From positions 248,001-312,000 of the forward strand of contig JALCLA010000001.1 of the NCBI GenBank assembly GCA_022647565.1: a stretch of DNA of 64,000 nt, in the 5' to 3' direction. Numbering within the stretch: position 1 is the stretch's first letter; every line of letters starts with the position of its first letter. The stretch comes from Chiayiivirga sp. (GTDB lineage: Bacteria; Pseudomonadota; Gammaproteobacteria; Xanthomonadales; Xanthomonadaceae). Under the pieces are notes generated by a model, which worked only from the letters and a program-made list of their open reading frames with translations, did no database searches and was not told where the DNA came from. The translations under genes were made by a program, and so were the position numbers. Shown piece after piece: positions 31,645 to 39,816 of this stretch.

Positions 31645-32517
31645 TTAGCGTCGCACCCGCTCCAGGATGCCTTCGAGTTCGTCCAGGCTGTGGTAATGGA
31701 TCACCAGCTTGCCGCGACCCTTCGGGCCGGCCTCGACCGCCACCCTGGTGCTGAGGATTTCGCCCAGCTCGCGCTCCAGCGCCGCGATGTCGGCATCGAC
31801 CTTGGGCTTGGCGGCGGCCTTGGCGGGGGCCGGGGCGCCCTTGTGCGCCGCCTGCACGGCGCGCTCGATCTGGCGCACGCTCCAGTCTCCGGCAATGGCC
31901 TGCCTGGCCAGGTCCAGGGCCTGGGCCACCGGCAGGGTAAGCAACGCGCGGGCGTGGCCCATCTCCAGCTGACGGCGTTCGACATAGCCGCGGATCTGCT
32001 CGGGCAGTTCCAGCAGGCGCAGCAGGTTGCTCACCGCGGCGCGTGAGCGCCCGACGGCTTCGGCGGCCTGCTGGTGCGTGATGTGGAACTCGTCGATCAG
32101 CCGATGCAGCGCCAGCGCTTCTTCCAGCGGGTTGAGGTCTTCGCGCTGGATGTTTTCGATCAGCGCCATCGCGAGCGCGGCGTGATCGTCGCTCTCGCGC
32201 ACCACCACCGGAACCTCGCGCAGGCTGGCCAGTTGCGCCGCACGCCAGCGCCGTTCGCCGGCGATGATCTCGTAGCGGTCGCGTCCGACCGGCCGCACGA
32301 TGATCGGCTGGATCAGGCCCTGGGCCTTGATCGATTCAGCCAGCTCCGCCAGCCGCTCCGGATCCATGTGGCTGCGCGGCTGGTACTTGCCGGGCTGCAT
32401 CTGTTCGATCGGAAGGCTGCGCAGGCGTTCGCCCGCGGCTTCTTCCCGGCTTGGCGCGACCGCTTCGCGGATCAGCGAACTCAGGCCACGCCCGAGCGCG
32501 GGTTTCTTGCTGGCCAT
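31645..32517 (-). CDS. parB: Chromosome partition protein ParB
   Basis: 290 residues from ATG 32517. Contains the N-terminal 'LGRGLSSLI' peptide that stimulates ParA, the CTP-binding ParB/Srx domain with GERRWRAA (C motif) and ENIQREDLNPLEEA, the KorB-like helix-turn-helix ('THQQAAEAVGRSRAAVSNLLRLL') and a C-terminal dimerisation domain ending 'LDELEGILERVRR'. ParB loads on parS sites and spreads by CTP hydrolysis. I saw no parS palindrome near the operon by eye. The parA stop shares one base with the parB start, so translation is coupled. Confidence 0.96.
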   Translation of the reverse strand: MASKKPALGRGLSSLIREAVAPSREEAAGERLRSLPIEQMQPGKYQPRSHMDPERLAELAESIKAQGLIQPIIVRPVGRDRYEIIAGERRWRAAQLASLREVPVVVRESDDHAALAMALIENIQREDLNPLEEALALHRLIDEFHITHQQAAEAVGRSRAAVSNLLRLLELPEQIRGYVERRQLEMGHARALLTLPVAQALDLARQAIAGDWSVRQIERAVQAAHKGAPAPAKAAAKPKVDADIAALERELGEILSTRVAVEAGPKGRGKLVIHYHSLDELEGILERVRR

Positions 32518-33302
32518 CAGCGTTTCTCCGCCGTCGCGTGCAGGCGCTCGCGCCCGATGATTTCGCCGGCAAGGCCGAGGTAGGCCACGCCGCCGCGCGA
32601 GGCGCGGTCGTACTCCACGATGCTCTGGCCGTGGCTGGGGGCTTCCGCCAGCCGCACGTTGCGCGGGATCACGGTGCGATAGACCTTGTCCCCGAAGTGC
32701 TTGTGCAGCTCGGCCGAGACCGCGGTGGCGAGGTTGTTGCGCACGTCGAACATGGTGCGCACGATGCCCTCGATCTCGAGCTTCGGATTCAAGCGGCGCT
32801 TGACGGCCTCCATGGTGTCGGTGAGCGCGGCGATGCCTTCCAGCGCGAAGTACTCGCACTGCATCGGCACCAGCACGCTGTCGGCCGCCGCTAATGCGTT
32901 CAGGGTGAGCAGGCTGAGCGAGGGCGGGCAGTCGATCAGCACGTACTGGTAGTCGTGCGCCACCGCGTCGAGCGCCTGCTTGAGGCGGGTCTCGCGATCC
33001 TTGAGGTCCATCAGCTGCAGTTCGGCCGCGATCAGGTCGGTGTTGCTGGGCAGCAGGTCGAACTTGCCGGGCGTCTTGTGGATGGCGGCGCGCGCCGCGA
33101 CCTCGCCCAGCAGCACCTCGCAGTTGGAGGGATGCGCCTCGCGCTTGTCGACGCCGGCCGCCATGGTGGCGTTGCCCTGCGGGTCGAGGTCGATCAGCAA
33201 TACGCGCCGGCCGGTTTCGGCCAGTGCCGCGGCAAGGTTGACCGCGGTGGTGGTCTTGCCGACCCCGCCCTTCTGATTGACCACCGCGATGATGCGAGAC
33301 AT
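32517..33302 (-). CDS. parA: Chromosome partition ATPase ParA
   Basis: 261 residues from ATG 33302. Deviant Walker A KGGVGKTT (11-18) near the N-terminus, Walker A' / switch 'LLIDLDPQGNAT', 'YVLIDCPPSL' and the C-terminal 'YDRASRGGVAYLGLAGEI'. No N-terminal DNA-binding extension, so it is the short chromosomal type. It drives segregation of the origin region with ParB. Placed between rsmG and parB, as in most Proteobacteria. Confidence 0.96.
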   Translation of the reverse strand: MSRIIAVVNQKGGVGKTTTAVNLAAALAETGRRVLLIDLDPQGNATMAAGVDKREAHPSNCEVLLGEVAARAAIHKTPGKFDLLPSNTDLIAAELQLMDLKDRETRLKQALDAVAHDYQYVLIDCPPSLSLLTLNALAAADSVLVPMQCEYFALEGIAALTDTMEAVKRRLNPKLEIEGIVRTMFDVRNNLATAVSAELHKHFGDKVYRTVIPRNVRLAEAPSHGQSIVEYDRASRGGVAYLGLAGEIIGRERLHATAEKR

Positions 33303-33315
33303 GGGATTCCGAGGC

Positions 33316-33948
33316 TCAGAGCTTTTCGACGACGACGAGGTGCCGTTCGGCATCCAGCCCCGGCACTGCGAGCACGTGCGTCGCAACATGGCGGTAGCCC
33401 GGGGGCAGCGCGGCGATCTCCTCGTCCGGCACGCGGCCCTTCATGGCCAGCAACCGGCCCCCGGATCGCAGCAAGTGGCCGCCGGCGTCGAGGATCGTCC
33501 CTAGGGTACCGAAGGCGCGCGCCGCAAGACAGTCATGCCGGCCGGATTCGGGCACGTCCTCGGCGCGCGAATCGTGCACCCGCGCGCGCGCGGCGAGGCC
33601 CAGGTGGCGCACCGCTTCGCGCAGGAAGCGCGCCTTCTTGCCGGCGGTTTCGATCAGGGACACCTGCAATTCGGGCAGGGCCAGCGCCAGCGGGATTCCG
33701 GGCAGGCCGGGGCCGGTGCCGATGTCCGCCAGTGAGCCGCGCGCATGCGGGTGGATCGCAAGCGAATCGAGCAGGTGCTTCACCACCATCTCGGCGGGAT
33801 CGCGGATCGCGGTGAGGTTGTAGGCCCGGTTCCATTGCTGCAGCAGGTCGCGGTAGGCGAGCAGGTGCCCAGCCAGGGCCGGATCGGGCAAGCCGAGTGC
33901 GGCGAGGCCGGCGCGCAACGCGGAAGCGGGATCAAGGGCAGCGGTCAC
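33316..33948 (-). CDS. rsmG: 16S rRNA (guanine527-N7)-methyltransferase RsmG
   Basis: 210 residues from GTG 33948. SAM-binding motif I '[17 protein letters not shown]' (about 73-89), '[17 protein letters not shown]' and 'FGTLGTIL' are characteristic. RsmG methylates G527 in the 530 loop of 16S rRNA; its loss gives mild streptomycin resistance. Upstream, where mnmG often sits, there is instead an SPFH-domain gene. parA starts 13 bases downstream of its stop. Confidence 0.95.
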   Translation of the reverse strand: MTAALDPASALRAGLAALGLPDPALAGHLLAYRDLLQQWNRAYNLTAIRDPAEMVVKHLLDSLAIHPHARGSLADIGTGPGLPGIPLALALPELQVSLIETAGKKARFLREAVRHLGLAARARVHDSRAEDVPESGRHDCLAARAFGTLGTILDAGGHLLRSGGRLLAMKGRVPDEEIAALPPGYRHVATHVLAVPGLDAERHLVVVEKL

Positions 33949-34030
33949 GCGCGGTCTCGACGACGAGGCCGCCCAGTATCGGCAGCGATGCCGGGCAAGA
34001 CAACCGCGGGTTTCGGATGACGGCTCGGCG

Positions 34031-34507
34031 TCAGGCCGCCTGCGCCAGCTGCACCTGGCAGCGGGTGATGCGCAGCCCCAGCGGGTCGAAGCGCCGATTC
34101 AGTTCGGTGCGCAGCAGCCGGTCCAGCGTGATGCCGTCCATCGGCATCGCCGCCGCGTGGGTGAGCGCGGCGAGACGCACCTGCGCCTCGCGCTCGACCA
34201 AGGCATCCACCTCGTCCAGTGCTTCCCCGGCGCGTTCGGGGTCGAGGATCTGGTAGTAGACCGCCGCGCGCGCCGCCTGGCCGTGTTGCAGGGGTTGGGG
34301 TGCCAGGTCGATCTGGTGTCCGACCAGTCGTACCTGATGCGCGATCTTGTCGATGAAGGGCAGGGTGAAACGCAGGCCCGGCATCAGGGTGCGGGCGTAG
34401 CGGCCAAAGCGATGCACGGTGCAGGCCGTGTCTTCGGGAATGCGGCGCAGGCTGGCATACGCCAGCACTGCGCCGAGGGCGAACATCAGGGCAATCATCG
34501 AGTTCAT
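34031..34507 (-). CDS. Short SPFH/Band-7 domain membrane protein
   Basis: 158 residues if started at ATG 34507; no ribosome site is visible, and TTG 34543 or ATG 34498 are possible. One N-terminal membrane helix (about 4-20) then an SPFH/Band-7 core ('[31 protein letters not shown]', about 23-54, and '[30 protein letters not shown]'). It stops where typical stomatin-like proteins continue into a coiled coil, so it is a minimal or shortened member. Likely role: membrane microdomain scaffold; not proven. A plausible promoter lies 60-87 bases upstream. Confidence 0.75.
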   Translation of the reverse strand: MNSMIALMFALGAVLAYASLRRIPEDTACTVHRFGRYARTLMPGLRFTLPFIDKIAHQVRLVGHQIDLAPQPLQHGQAARAAVYYQILDPERAGEALDEVDALVEREAQVRLAALTHAAAMPMDGITLDRLLRTELNRRFDPLGLRITRCQVQLAQAA

Positions 34508-34566
34508 GGCATTCGGGAGCAGCGTCTTTCTTATAATCAGCAAGTTAAGCGCGTATTCTTGAATCG

Positions 34567-34594
34567 ACTATAGCATTTCATTGCAACAGGACAA
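34567..34594 (-). promoter_or_regulatory. Sigma-70-like promoter for the SPFH gene
   Basis: On the minus strand TTGTCC (34594-34589), a 16-base spacer, then TATAGT (34572-34567): 4/6 and 5/6 to the consensus, within the AT-rich stretch and 60 bases before ATG 34507. Confidence 0.4.
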
Positions 34595-34651
34595 CGTTTA
34601 ACCTGAATTTTACTTAACCGGGTGCAAGTCTTTGAGCCTGCGTGCCAGCCT

Positions 34652-34733
34652 GTATCCATACGCTCTGGCGCGCGTGTCACAGCCTGTGACAGTTCCGGCC
34701 GGCGATCCGCGCGCCGGCTCACAGTCTGGATAC
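34652..34733. promoter_or_regulatory. Nested inverted repeats, candidate operator
   Basis: A perfect 7-bp dyad TGTCACA (34675-34681) and TGTGACA (34685-34691) is enclosed by a 9-of-10 pair CTGGCGCGCG (34665-34674) / CGCGCGCCGG (34708-34717) and by an outer pair GTATCCA (34652-34658) / TGGATAC (34727-34733). The order is the reverse of a CRP site. It lies about 110-190 bases upstream of hemJ. Confidence 0.45.
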
Positions 34734-34842
34734 GCGTTCGCACCGGGAATCCGGACATTTTCCGGAACTGCAAGGTGCGTCACGCCTGCGCGGGGCAGCC
34801 GGGGCTGCGGCTACCATGCCGTTTCGCATCAAGGAGGGCGGC

Positions 34843-35262
34843 ATGGCGTACCTGTGGACCAAGACCTTTCATCTCGTCTTCGTCATCGCCTGGATGGCGA
34901 CCGTGTTCTACCTGCCGCGCCTGCTCATGAACGTGGCCGAGGCAGGCCACGACGCGGCAGTACGCGGACGCCTCTTGCTGATGGCACGGCGCCTGTACCG
35001 CTTCGGGCATCACATGTTTGGCCTGGCGACGATCCTTGGAGGCCTGCTCTGGTTCCACTTCGGCATCCACGGCGGCTGGTTGCACGCCAAGCTCACCCTC
35101 GTCGGTACCTTGCTCGCCTATTTCATCTACTGCGGGCGCTGTCTGCGCGCGGCCGAAGGCGGTTCGTCGTTGCGCAGCGCGCGCTGGTGGCGCTGGTTCA
35201 ACGAAGCGCCGCTGATCGCCCTGGTCGCGATCGTGTACCTGGTGCTGGGCAAGCCGTTCTGA
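34843..35262 (+). CDS. hemJ: HemJ, protoporphyrinogen IX oxidase (CopD/UPF0093 family)
   Basis: 139 residues from ATG 34843, with AAGGAGGG just upstream (this decides it over ATG 34816). Four hydrophobic helices; 'WTKTFHLVFVIAWMATVFYLPRLL' (about 5-28) holds the conserved His10, and Lys83 in HAKLTLVG is the second residue conserved in HemJ. HemJ oxidises protoporphyrinogen IX to protoporphyrin IX in the inner membrane and replaces HemG or the classical oxygen-dependent enzyme in many Proteobacteria. With hemD-hemX-hemY at the left end this is the second heme locus in the window. Confidence 0.85.
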   Translation: MAYLWTKTFHLVFVIAWMATVFYLPRLLMNVAEAGHDAAVRGRLLLMARRLYRFGHHMFGLATILGGLLWFHFGIHGGWLHAKLTLVGTLLAYFIYCGRCLRAAEGGSSLRSARWWRWFNEAPLIALVAIVYLVLGKPF

Positions 35263-35290
35263 GCGGCCTTCGACTTTGCGTCGACCGCGC

Positions 35291-36547
35291 TCAGACGCAA
35301 GCCGCCGCGCGCGCCCGCATCACCACCTGTTCGCGCGTATTGCGGGTCAGCGTGGCCGCCCGTTCGAACTCCTCGTGCGCTTCCTCGTTGCGCCCGAGCT
35401 TGTGCAGCAGATCGCCGCGCACCGCCGGCAGTAGTGCGTAGAGCCGCAGCCGTGGCTCGTCGCGCAAGGCATCCACCAGGCTCAAGCCCGCAGCCGCGCC
35501 GAAGGCCATGCCCACGGCAACGGCGCGGTTGAGTTCCACCACCGGCGAGGGGCAGACCTGCGACAGCGTCGTGTACAACGCGGCGATTCGACTCCAGTCG
35601 GTTTCTTCGGCGCGCGTGGCGCGCGCATGGCAGGCGGCGATCGCGGCCTGCAGGGTGTAGTTGGCGCTTGCGCCGCCCAGGCGTTCGGCCCGCTCCAGCG
35701 CCGCGAAGCCACGCCGGATCAGCAAGCGATCCCAACGCGCGCGATCCTGTTCCAGCAACAGGATCGGCGATCCGTCGGGTGCCGTGCGTGCCGGCGCGCG
35801 CGAGCTCTGCAACTCCATCAAGGCGACCAGGCCGTGGGTTTCCGCCTCGCGCGGAGCAAGGCTGGCCAGCACCCGACCCAGGCGCATCGCTTCTTCGCAC
35901 AAGGTCGGTCGCATCCAGTCCTCGCCCGCCGTGGCACTGTAGCCCTCGTTGAAGATGAGATAGATCACCCCCAGCACCGCATCCAGGCGTTCGGCCAGTT
36001 CCGCCGGCGGCGGCAATTCGAAGGCCACCGCAGCCTCGCTCAGGCTGCGCTTGGCACGCACGATGCGCTGCGCCATCGTGGCTTCGGGCACGAGGAAGGC
36101 GCGTGCGATCTCGTCGGTCGACAGGCCACCGAGCAGGCGCAGGGTCAGCGCGCTCTGGGCTTCGCGCGACAGCACCGGGTGGCAGGCAGTGAAGATCAGG
36201 CGCAACAGGTCGTCATCGATGCTGCGCTCGGCCAGCAGCGCCGGGTCGGGCTCAGCCACGGGCAGGAGCGCTTGGTCGTCTACCGCCAAGCCAAGCTTCT
36301 GCGTGGCCAACTTCTCGTGACGCAGCCGATCGATGGCGCGGCGCTTCGCGGTGGCCATCAGCCAGGCACCAGGGTTGTCGGGTACGCCGTCGCGCGGCCA
36401 ATGCTCCAGCGCAGCCACGAGCGCATCCTGCGCCAGGTCTTCTGCCGCTCCCACGTCGCGCAGCATGCGCGCCAGCCCCGCGATCAGACGCGGGGCTTCG
36501 ATGCGCCAGACGGTCTCGACGGCACGGTGCGAGTCGATGCACGACAT
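35291..36547 (-). CDS. ECF42-type sigma factor with C-terminal TPR-like extension
   Basis: 418 residues. Region 2 (about 15-85, with the acidic A-A-E-D block at 34-37 intact) and region 4 (about 125-175) are followed by a 235-residue helical DUF6596 extension, the mark of the ECF42 group. These factors have no anti-sigma factor; the extension is needed for activity. The neighbours (YCII/DGPF, VOC, DUF1428) are the known ECF42 companions. It is preceded by the DUF1428 gene with 66 bases between, and is probably the last gene of an autoregulated operon. It is convergent with hemJ. Confidence 0.94.
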   Translation of the reverse strand: MSCIDSHRAVETVWRIEAPRLIAGLARMLRDVGAAEDLAQDALVAALEHWPRDGVPDNPGAWLMATAKRRAIDRLRHEKLATQKLGLAVDDQALLPVAEPDPALLAERSIDDDLLRLIFTACHPVLSREAQSALTLRLLGGLSTDEIARAFLVPEATMAQRIVRAKRSLSEAAVAFELPPPAELAERLDAVLGVIYLIFNEGYSATAGEDWMRPTLCEEAMRLGRVLASLAPREAETHGLVALMELQSSRAPARTAPDGSPILLLEQDRARWDRLLIRRGFAALERAERLGGASANYTLQAAIAACHARATRAEETDWSRIAALYTTLSQVCPSPVVELNRAVAVGMAFGAAAGLSLVDALRDEPRLRLYALLPAVRGDLLHKLGRNEEAHEEFERAATLTRNTREQVVMRARAAACV

Positions 36548-36613
36548 GCGGTGAGCTTAGAGCCTCGCGCCGGCGCATGCGAACCGACTCCGCAACTTGC
36601 CGTTGTTGCCCCG

Positions 36614-36973
36614 CTACAGCGACACGATGGGCTTGAAGCCGCCCCAGAACATGCGCTTGCCGTCAAAGGGCATGTGGTTCGGGTCACAGATGGCCGTCAT
36701 CCTCGGATCCTCCATCACCGCCTTGTTGATGCGATCGCGATCGCGCCGAGACTTGTACACGATCCAGGAAAACAGCACGACCTCGCCCTGCTTCAACTTC
36801 ACTGCCTGCGGGAACGAGGTGTGCTTTCCGGGCTTCACATCGTCCTCCACGCACTCGTTGTAGGACAGCGCGCCATGCGACATCCAGATCTTGCCGGCCT
36901 TGCGCGCGATGCGGCGATAGAGCGCAAGGTTTTTCCTGGGCAGGGGCAACACGTAACCGTCGACGTAAGACAT
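36614..36973 (-). CDS. DUF1428 (YbaA-like) protein
   Basis: 119 residues from ATG 36973, AGGAGA eight bases upstream. MSYVDGYVLPLPRKNLALYR and 'WMSHGALSYNECVEDDVKPGK', 'VLFSWIVYKSRRDRDRINKAVMEDPRM' and 'KRMFWGGFKPIV' are diagnostic of the DUF1428 family, a dimeric alpha-beta barrel with a ferredoxin-like fold. Activity is unknown; proteins of this fold often bind small aromatic or oxidised compounds. It is part of the ECF42 cluster. Confidence 0.92.
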   Translation of the reverse strand: MSYVDGYVLPLPRKNLALYRRIARKAGKIWMSHGALSYNECVEDDVKPGKHTSFPQAVKLKQGEVVLFSWIVYKSRRDRDRINKAVMEDPRMTAICDPNHMPFDGKRMFWGGFKPIVSL

Positions 36974-37010
36974 GAGCTTCTCCTGGGTGAATGGAACGGC
37001 AAGGCAATGA

Positions 37011-37436
37011 TCACGCATGCAGGGGCGACGCGCAGTTGACCATCCACGGCACGCCGTATCGATCGACGCACATTCCGAAGCCGCGCGCCCAGAACGTGGG
37101 GCCGAAGGGCATTTGAACCCGGCCGCCCTCGTCCAGTTGCGCAAACACCTCGCCTGCCTGTTTCAGGTCGGGAATCTGGATCGAAATCGAACAGCCCTTG
37201 ATGCCTTCATAGGCGGGGCCCGGACAAAACGGGGCATGGTCCGAGGCCATCAGCAACTGACCACCGAACTCCAGGCAGCCGTGCATGATCCAGGATCTGT
37301 AGGGTTCAGGCGCTTCTCCTTCCGGCGACTCGCCATAGGTAAGCAAGGTCGTGACCTGGCCTCCAAGCACCTGCGCGTAGCGGGTCAGTGCATCACGCGC
37401 GTTGCCGGGGAACAACAGGTAGGGGTGCACGTACAT
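37011..37436 (-). CDS. VOC-family protein (PhnB/glyoxalase-like)
   Basis: 141 residues from ATG 37436, GGGAGAG upstream. Two beta-alpha-beta-beta-beta units: 'YLLFPGNARDALTRYAQVLGGQ' and 'FAQLDEGGRVQMPFGPTFWARGFGMCVDRYGVPWMVN', the latter being the PhnB-type 3-demethylubiquinone-like C-terminus. Family members are metal-dependent dioxygenases, isomerases or resistance proteins; the substrate here is unknown. It is often found in ECF42 clusters and lies 37 bases from the DUF1428 gene. Confidence 0.92.
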   Translation of the reverse strand: MYVHPYLLFPGNARDALTRYAQVLGGQVTTLLTYGESPEGEAPEPYRSWIMHGCLEFGGQLLMASDHAPFCPGPAYEGIKGCSISIQIPDLKQAGEVFAQLDEGGRVQMPFGPTFWARGFGMCVDRYGVPWMVNCASPLHA

Positions 37437-37574
37437 TGTTCGACTCTCCCTTGGGTGATGGTGCAAGGTCGCTGCGGGTCGACGCTCGCTCGCCGCAGGC
37501 GGCTCGGCCGCGCGCCCGACTCGCGAATAGCGCCCTGCGCGCCCGAGAACGGCAAACACGACGGCCGTTCCGGG

Positions 37575-38003
37575 CTACTCCTGGTTGGTGGTGATCTGTG
37601 CGCGGAGCCGCTCTTCCTGTGCACGCAGTTCCGGGGTGAACTCCGCGCCGAAGTCCTCGGCCTCGAACACCGGCCGGATCTCGACCTCGGACGGCCCGTC
37701 CATCGGGTTCGGACAGCGGCGCAGCCACTCGATTGCCTCGGCCATGTCGCGCACCTGCCACAGCCAGAAGCCCGCGACCAGCTCCTTGGTTTCGGCGAAC
37801 GGGCCGTCCACCACATCGCGCTTGCGACCGTCGAAACGCATCCGCACGCCCTTGCTGCTGGGGTGCAGGCCCTCGCCCGCCAGCATGATGCCCGCCTGCA
37901 CCAGTTCCTCGTTGTACTTCCCCATGGCCGCGAGCAGGGCTTCGCCCGGCATCACGCCGGACTCCGAATCGAGCGTGGCCTTCACCATCACCATCACGCG
38001 CAT
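37575..38003 (-). CDS. YCII-related DGPF protein, ECF42 cluster
   Basis: 142 residues from ATG 38003 with AGGAGA upstream. The family motif is DGPFAETKELVAGFWLW (about 73-89), which gives DGPF proteins their name, followed by 'EVEIRPVFEAEDFG'. The fold is a ferredoxin-like alpha-beta barrel; function is unknown, and the proteins are regulated by ECF42 sigma factors in Actinobacteria and Proteobacteria. Probably the first gene of the cluster on the minus strand, with a matching promoter at 38061-38087. Confidence 0.9.
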   Translation of the reverse strand: MRVMVMVKATLDSESGVMPGEALLAAMGKYNEELVQAGIMLAGEGLHPSSKGVRMRFDGRKRDVVDGPFAETKELVAGFWLWQVRDMAEAIEWLRRCPNPMDGPSEVEIRPVFEAEDFGAEFTPELRAQEERLRAQITTNQE

Positions 38004-38060
38004 CTGGTTCTCCTCGGCTTGCCGTTTGCCAGGCCAACATCGGCCGGTTCCAGCTTGGAC

Positions 38061-38087
38061 GACGAACGGGGATGGCGGAAATCGACA
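38061..38087 (-). promoter_or_regulatory. Candidate ECF42 promoter
   Basis: On the minus strand TGTCGA (38087-38082), 17 bases, then CGTC (38064-38061). TGTCGA is the -35 motif reported for ECF42 promoters and CGTC is a common ECF -10 core. It lies 58 bases before the DGPF gene start (38003). Confidence 0.45.
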
Positions 38088-38235
38088 TGCCGGGGAAAAA
38101 TCGTTCGCGCTACCGGATTGCGTGACCGGATCAGTCGTTGCACGGGTGGAACGGGCCCCTGGTGGAGCCTTGCGCTGCCCGTGCGTCGCATCGGGCATGA
38201 TGCGCAATCCGCCGCAGCCGGCCTCGGAGCCCGCC

Positions 38236-38610
38236 ATGCAATTCCTGCTTACGGTCAACATCGACCAGTCCCTGCTCGACGCCCTGCCGCAAGCCGAGTT
38301 CGATCGCCTCATGCACGGCTGCATCCGCAAGGCCGATGAGTTGCGCGCCGCCGGTTGCCTGCTCGACGCGCAGCAACTGGAAGCGCCGGCCACCGCGCGT
38401 ACCGTGCGCCATCGCGACGGAATCACCGCGGTTACCGATGGTCCGTTCGCGGAAACCAAGGAGCTGCTCGCTGGCTTCAATCTGATCGAGGCCGCGTCGG
38501 AAGAGGAGGCACTGCGCATCGCGAAGGGCTTCCCATGGATCCGTTACGGCAGTATCGAGGTGCGTCCGGTGCGCGACTTTTCCGCGGTGCGCCGCCGTGT
38601 CGGGGCCTGA
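38236..38610 (+). CDS. YCII-related DGPF protein, divergent copy
   Basis: 124 residues from ATG 38236 (GGAG seven bases before). MQFLLTVNIDQSLLDALPQA, then TDGPFAETKELLAGFNLI (about 67-84) and 'GSIEVRPVRDF', a standard DGPF domain. It is shorter than the minus-strand copy and only moderately similar to it. It diverges from that copy across 232 bases; I find no TGTCGA in its own orientation there, so control by ECF42 is uncertain. Confidence 0.88.
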   Translation: MQFLLTVNIDQSLLDALPQAEFDRLMHGCIRKADELRAAGCLLDAQQLEAPATARTVRHRDGITAVTDGPFAETKELLAGFNLIEAASEEEALRIAKGFPWIRYGSIEVRPVRDFSAVRRRVGA

Positions 38611-38688
38611 TGGCATCGCGACACGTCACAAGCCAAGGGCCGGCGCGTCTTGCCGCCATCGCAACGATCGTTGACACAGGGGAATGAC

Positions 38689-39573
38689 ATGAGTCTTCGT
38701 CGCATTGACGCCGCCATGGGTGCCACGCGCAGTGGCATGCCACGCTGGATCTTCGCTCTGCTGGTGTTGCTGGGTGCGGTGATCGCGGTCAGCGTGCTGT
38801 CGCCGGTGGCGACGGTGCCGAATGGTCACCGCGGCGTCATGCTGACCTTCGGCAAGGCCAGCGTGGAGCCGCTGAACGAAGGCCTGCATTTCCGCATCCC
38901 GATCGCGCAGACGCTGTATCGGATGCCGGTGCAGGTGCAGCGTTCGGAAACCGAGAGCGAGGCCGCATCCAAGGACCTGCAGCGCGTCACCACCCAGGTG
39001 GTGCTGAACTACCACGTCGAGCCGACGCGCGCGGTCGAGGTCTACCAGCACCTCGGTGCCTTCGAGAACATCGAGCCGCGCATCATCGATCCGGCGATCC
39101 AGGAGGCGATGAAGGCGGTTACCGCGCGCTTCACCGCGGAACAACTGGTGACCAAGCGACCCGAGGTGTCGTCCGACATCCGCGAAGCCGTGCATGGACG
39201 CCTGGAGCGGCATGGCCTGATCGTGGACGAGTTCTCGATCACCAACTTCCGCTTCAGCGAATCCTTCGACCACGCGATCGAAGCCAAGACCGTGGCCGAG
39301 CAGCAGAAGCTGAAGGCCGAGCGCGACCTGGAACGCATCAAGGTTGAGGCCGAACAGCGCATCGAGCAGGCCCGGGCCGAAGCCGAGTCGCAGAAGCTCA
39401 ACGCACAGGCCCAGGCCGAAGCCTTGAAGCTGCAGCGCGAGGCGATCACGCCGGAGCTGATCGAACTGCGCAAGGTGGAAGCCCAACTGCGCGCGATCGA
39501 GAAGTGGAATGGCCAGATGCCCAACGTGACCTCGGGCGCAGTGCCTTTCATCAGCGTCGACCCCGCGCGCTGA
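38689..39573 (+). CDS. Prohibitin/SPFH-family membrane protein
   Basis: 294 residues from ATG 38689 with AGGGGA upstream. One membrane helix (about 19-38), then an SPFH domain ('VPNGHRGVMLTFGKASVEPLNEGLHFRIP', about 46-74; 'VVLNYHVEP') and a long coiled coil (about 195-260) with an Ala/Glu/Gln-rich heptad pattern, the prohibitin layout. It forms ring- or cage-like oligomers on the membrane and often supports membrane proteases such as FtsH. It stands alone on the plus strand; a GC-rich inverted repeat downstream (39614-39621 with 39646-39653) may end its transcript. Confidence 0.92.
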   Translation: MSLRRIDAAMGATRSGMPRWIFALLVLLGAVIAVSVLSPVATVPNGHRGVMLTFGKASVEPLNEGLHFRIPIAQTLYRMPVQVQRSETESEAASKDLQRVTTQVVLNYHVEPTRAVEVYQHLGAFENIEPRIIDPAIQEAMKAVTARFTAEQLVTKRPEVSSDIREAVHGRLERHGLIVDEFSITNFRFSESFDHAIEAKTVAEQQKLKAERDLERIKVEAEQRIEQARAEAESQKLNAQAQAEALKLQREAITPELIELRKVEAQLRAIEKWNGQMPNVTSGAVPFISVDPAR

Positions 39574-39659
39574 ACCGCTGACAGACGCGCCCGCGCTGCC
39601 GAGTCCACCGCACCCCCGGCCTGTCGTTGCGACGGGCGAGACCTCGGCCGGGGACCCGG

Positions 39660-39680
39660 TTTGTAACAATTTGTCACAAT
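39660..39680. promoter_or_regulatory. Tandem TTGTnACAAT repeats, candidate operator
   Basis: TTGTAACAAT (39661-39670) is followed directly by TTGTCACAAT (39671-39680). Each contains a 9-bp palindrome TTGTnACAA, and the 10-base period puts both on one face of the helix, as for OmpR-family response regulators. It is one of the few AT-rich patches in the area. Confidence 0.5.
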
Positions 39681-39779
39681 GAAGTGTGAAGTAGTACACG
39701 CTTTGGGTGGCGCGGCGCGGGGGCTGAGCAAGCCTTAACTCTCTGAATCCACTGGGTTCCATGGGCATGGCCCGGCTCC

Positions 39780-39816
39780 GGGCACGATTCTGGCCTACCC
39801 AGAATTGGGTATGGCC
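39780..39816 (+). promoter_or_regulatory. Sigma-54-like element overlapping a dyad
   Basis: GGGCACG (39780-39786), four bases, TGGC (39791-39794) fits the -24/-12 pattern with GG and GC ten bases apart, 9 of 11 consensus positions. It runs into a dyad with arms GGCC-TACCCA (39792-39801) and TGGGTA-T-GGCC (39806-39816), where the start site would fall. Only suggestive. Confidence 0.3.

Larger units (their letters stand above)
34508..34842. other. 335-bp divergent intergenic region
   Basis: Lies between the short SPFH gene (minus) and hemJ (plus). The part at 34520-34620 is AT-rich for this genome and carries a promoter-like pair for the minus strand. The part at 34652-34733 carries nested inverted repeats. 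AAGGAGGG at 34831-34838 is the hemJ ribosome site. No coding sequence is seen. Confidence 0.7.

Noticed and set aside
31546..34030. parS site near parAB
   Set aside because: No sequence close to TGTTnCACGTGnAACA was found by eye in or around the operon; the sites may be elsewhere near the origin.
34675..34691. CRP/Clp binding site
   Set aside because: The half-sites are in the wrong order (TGTCACA then TGTGACA with 3 bases), not TGTGA-N6-TCACA.
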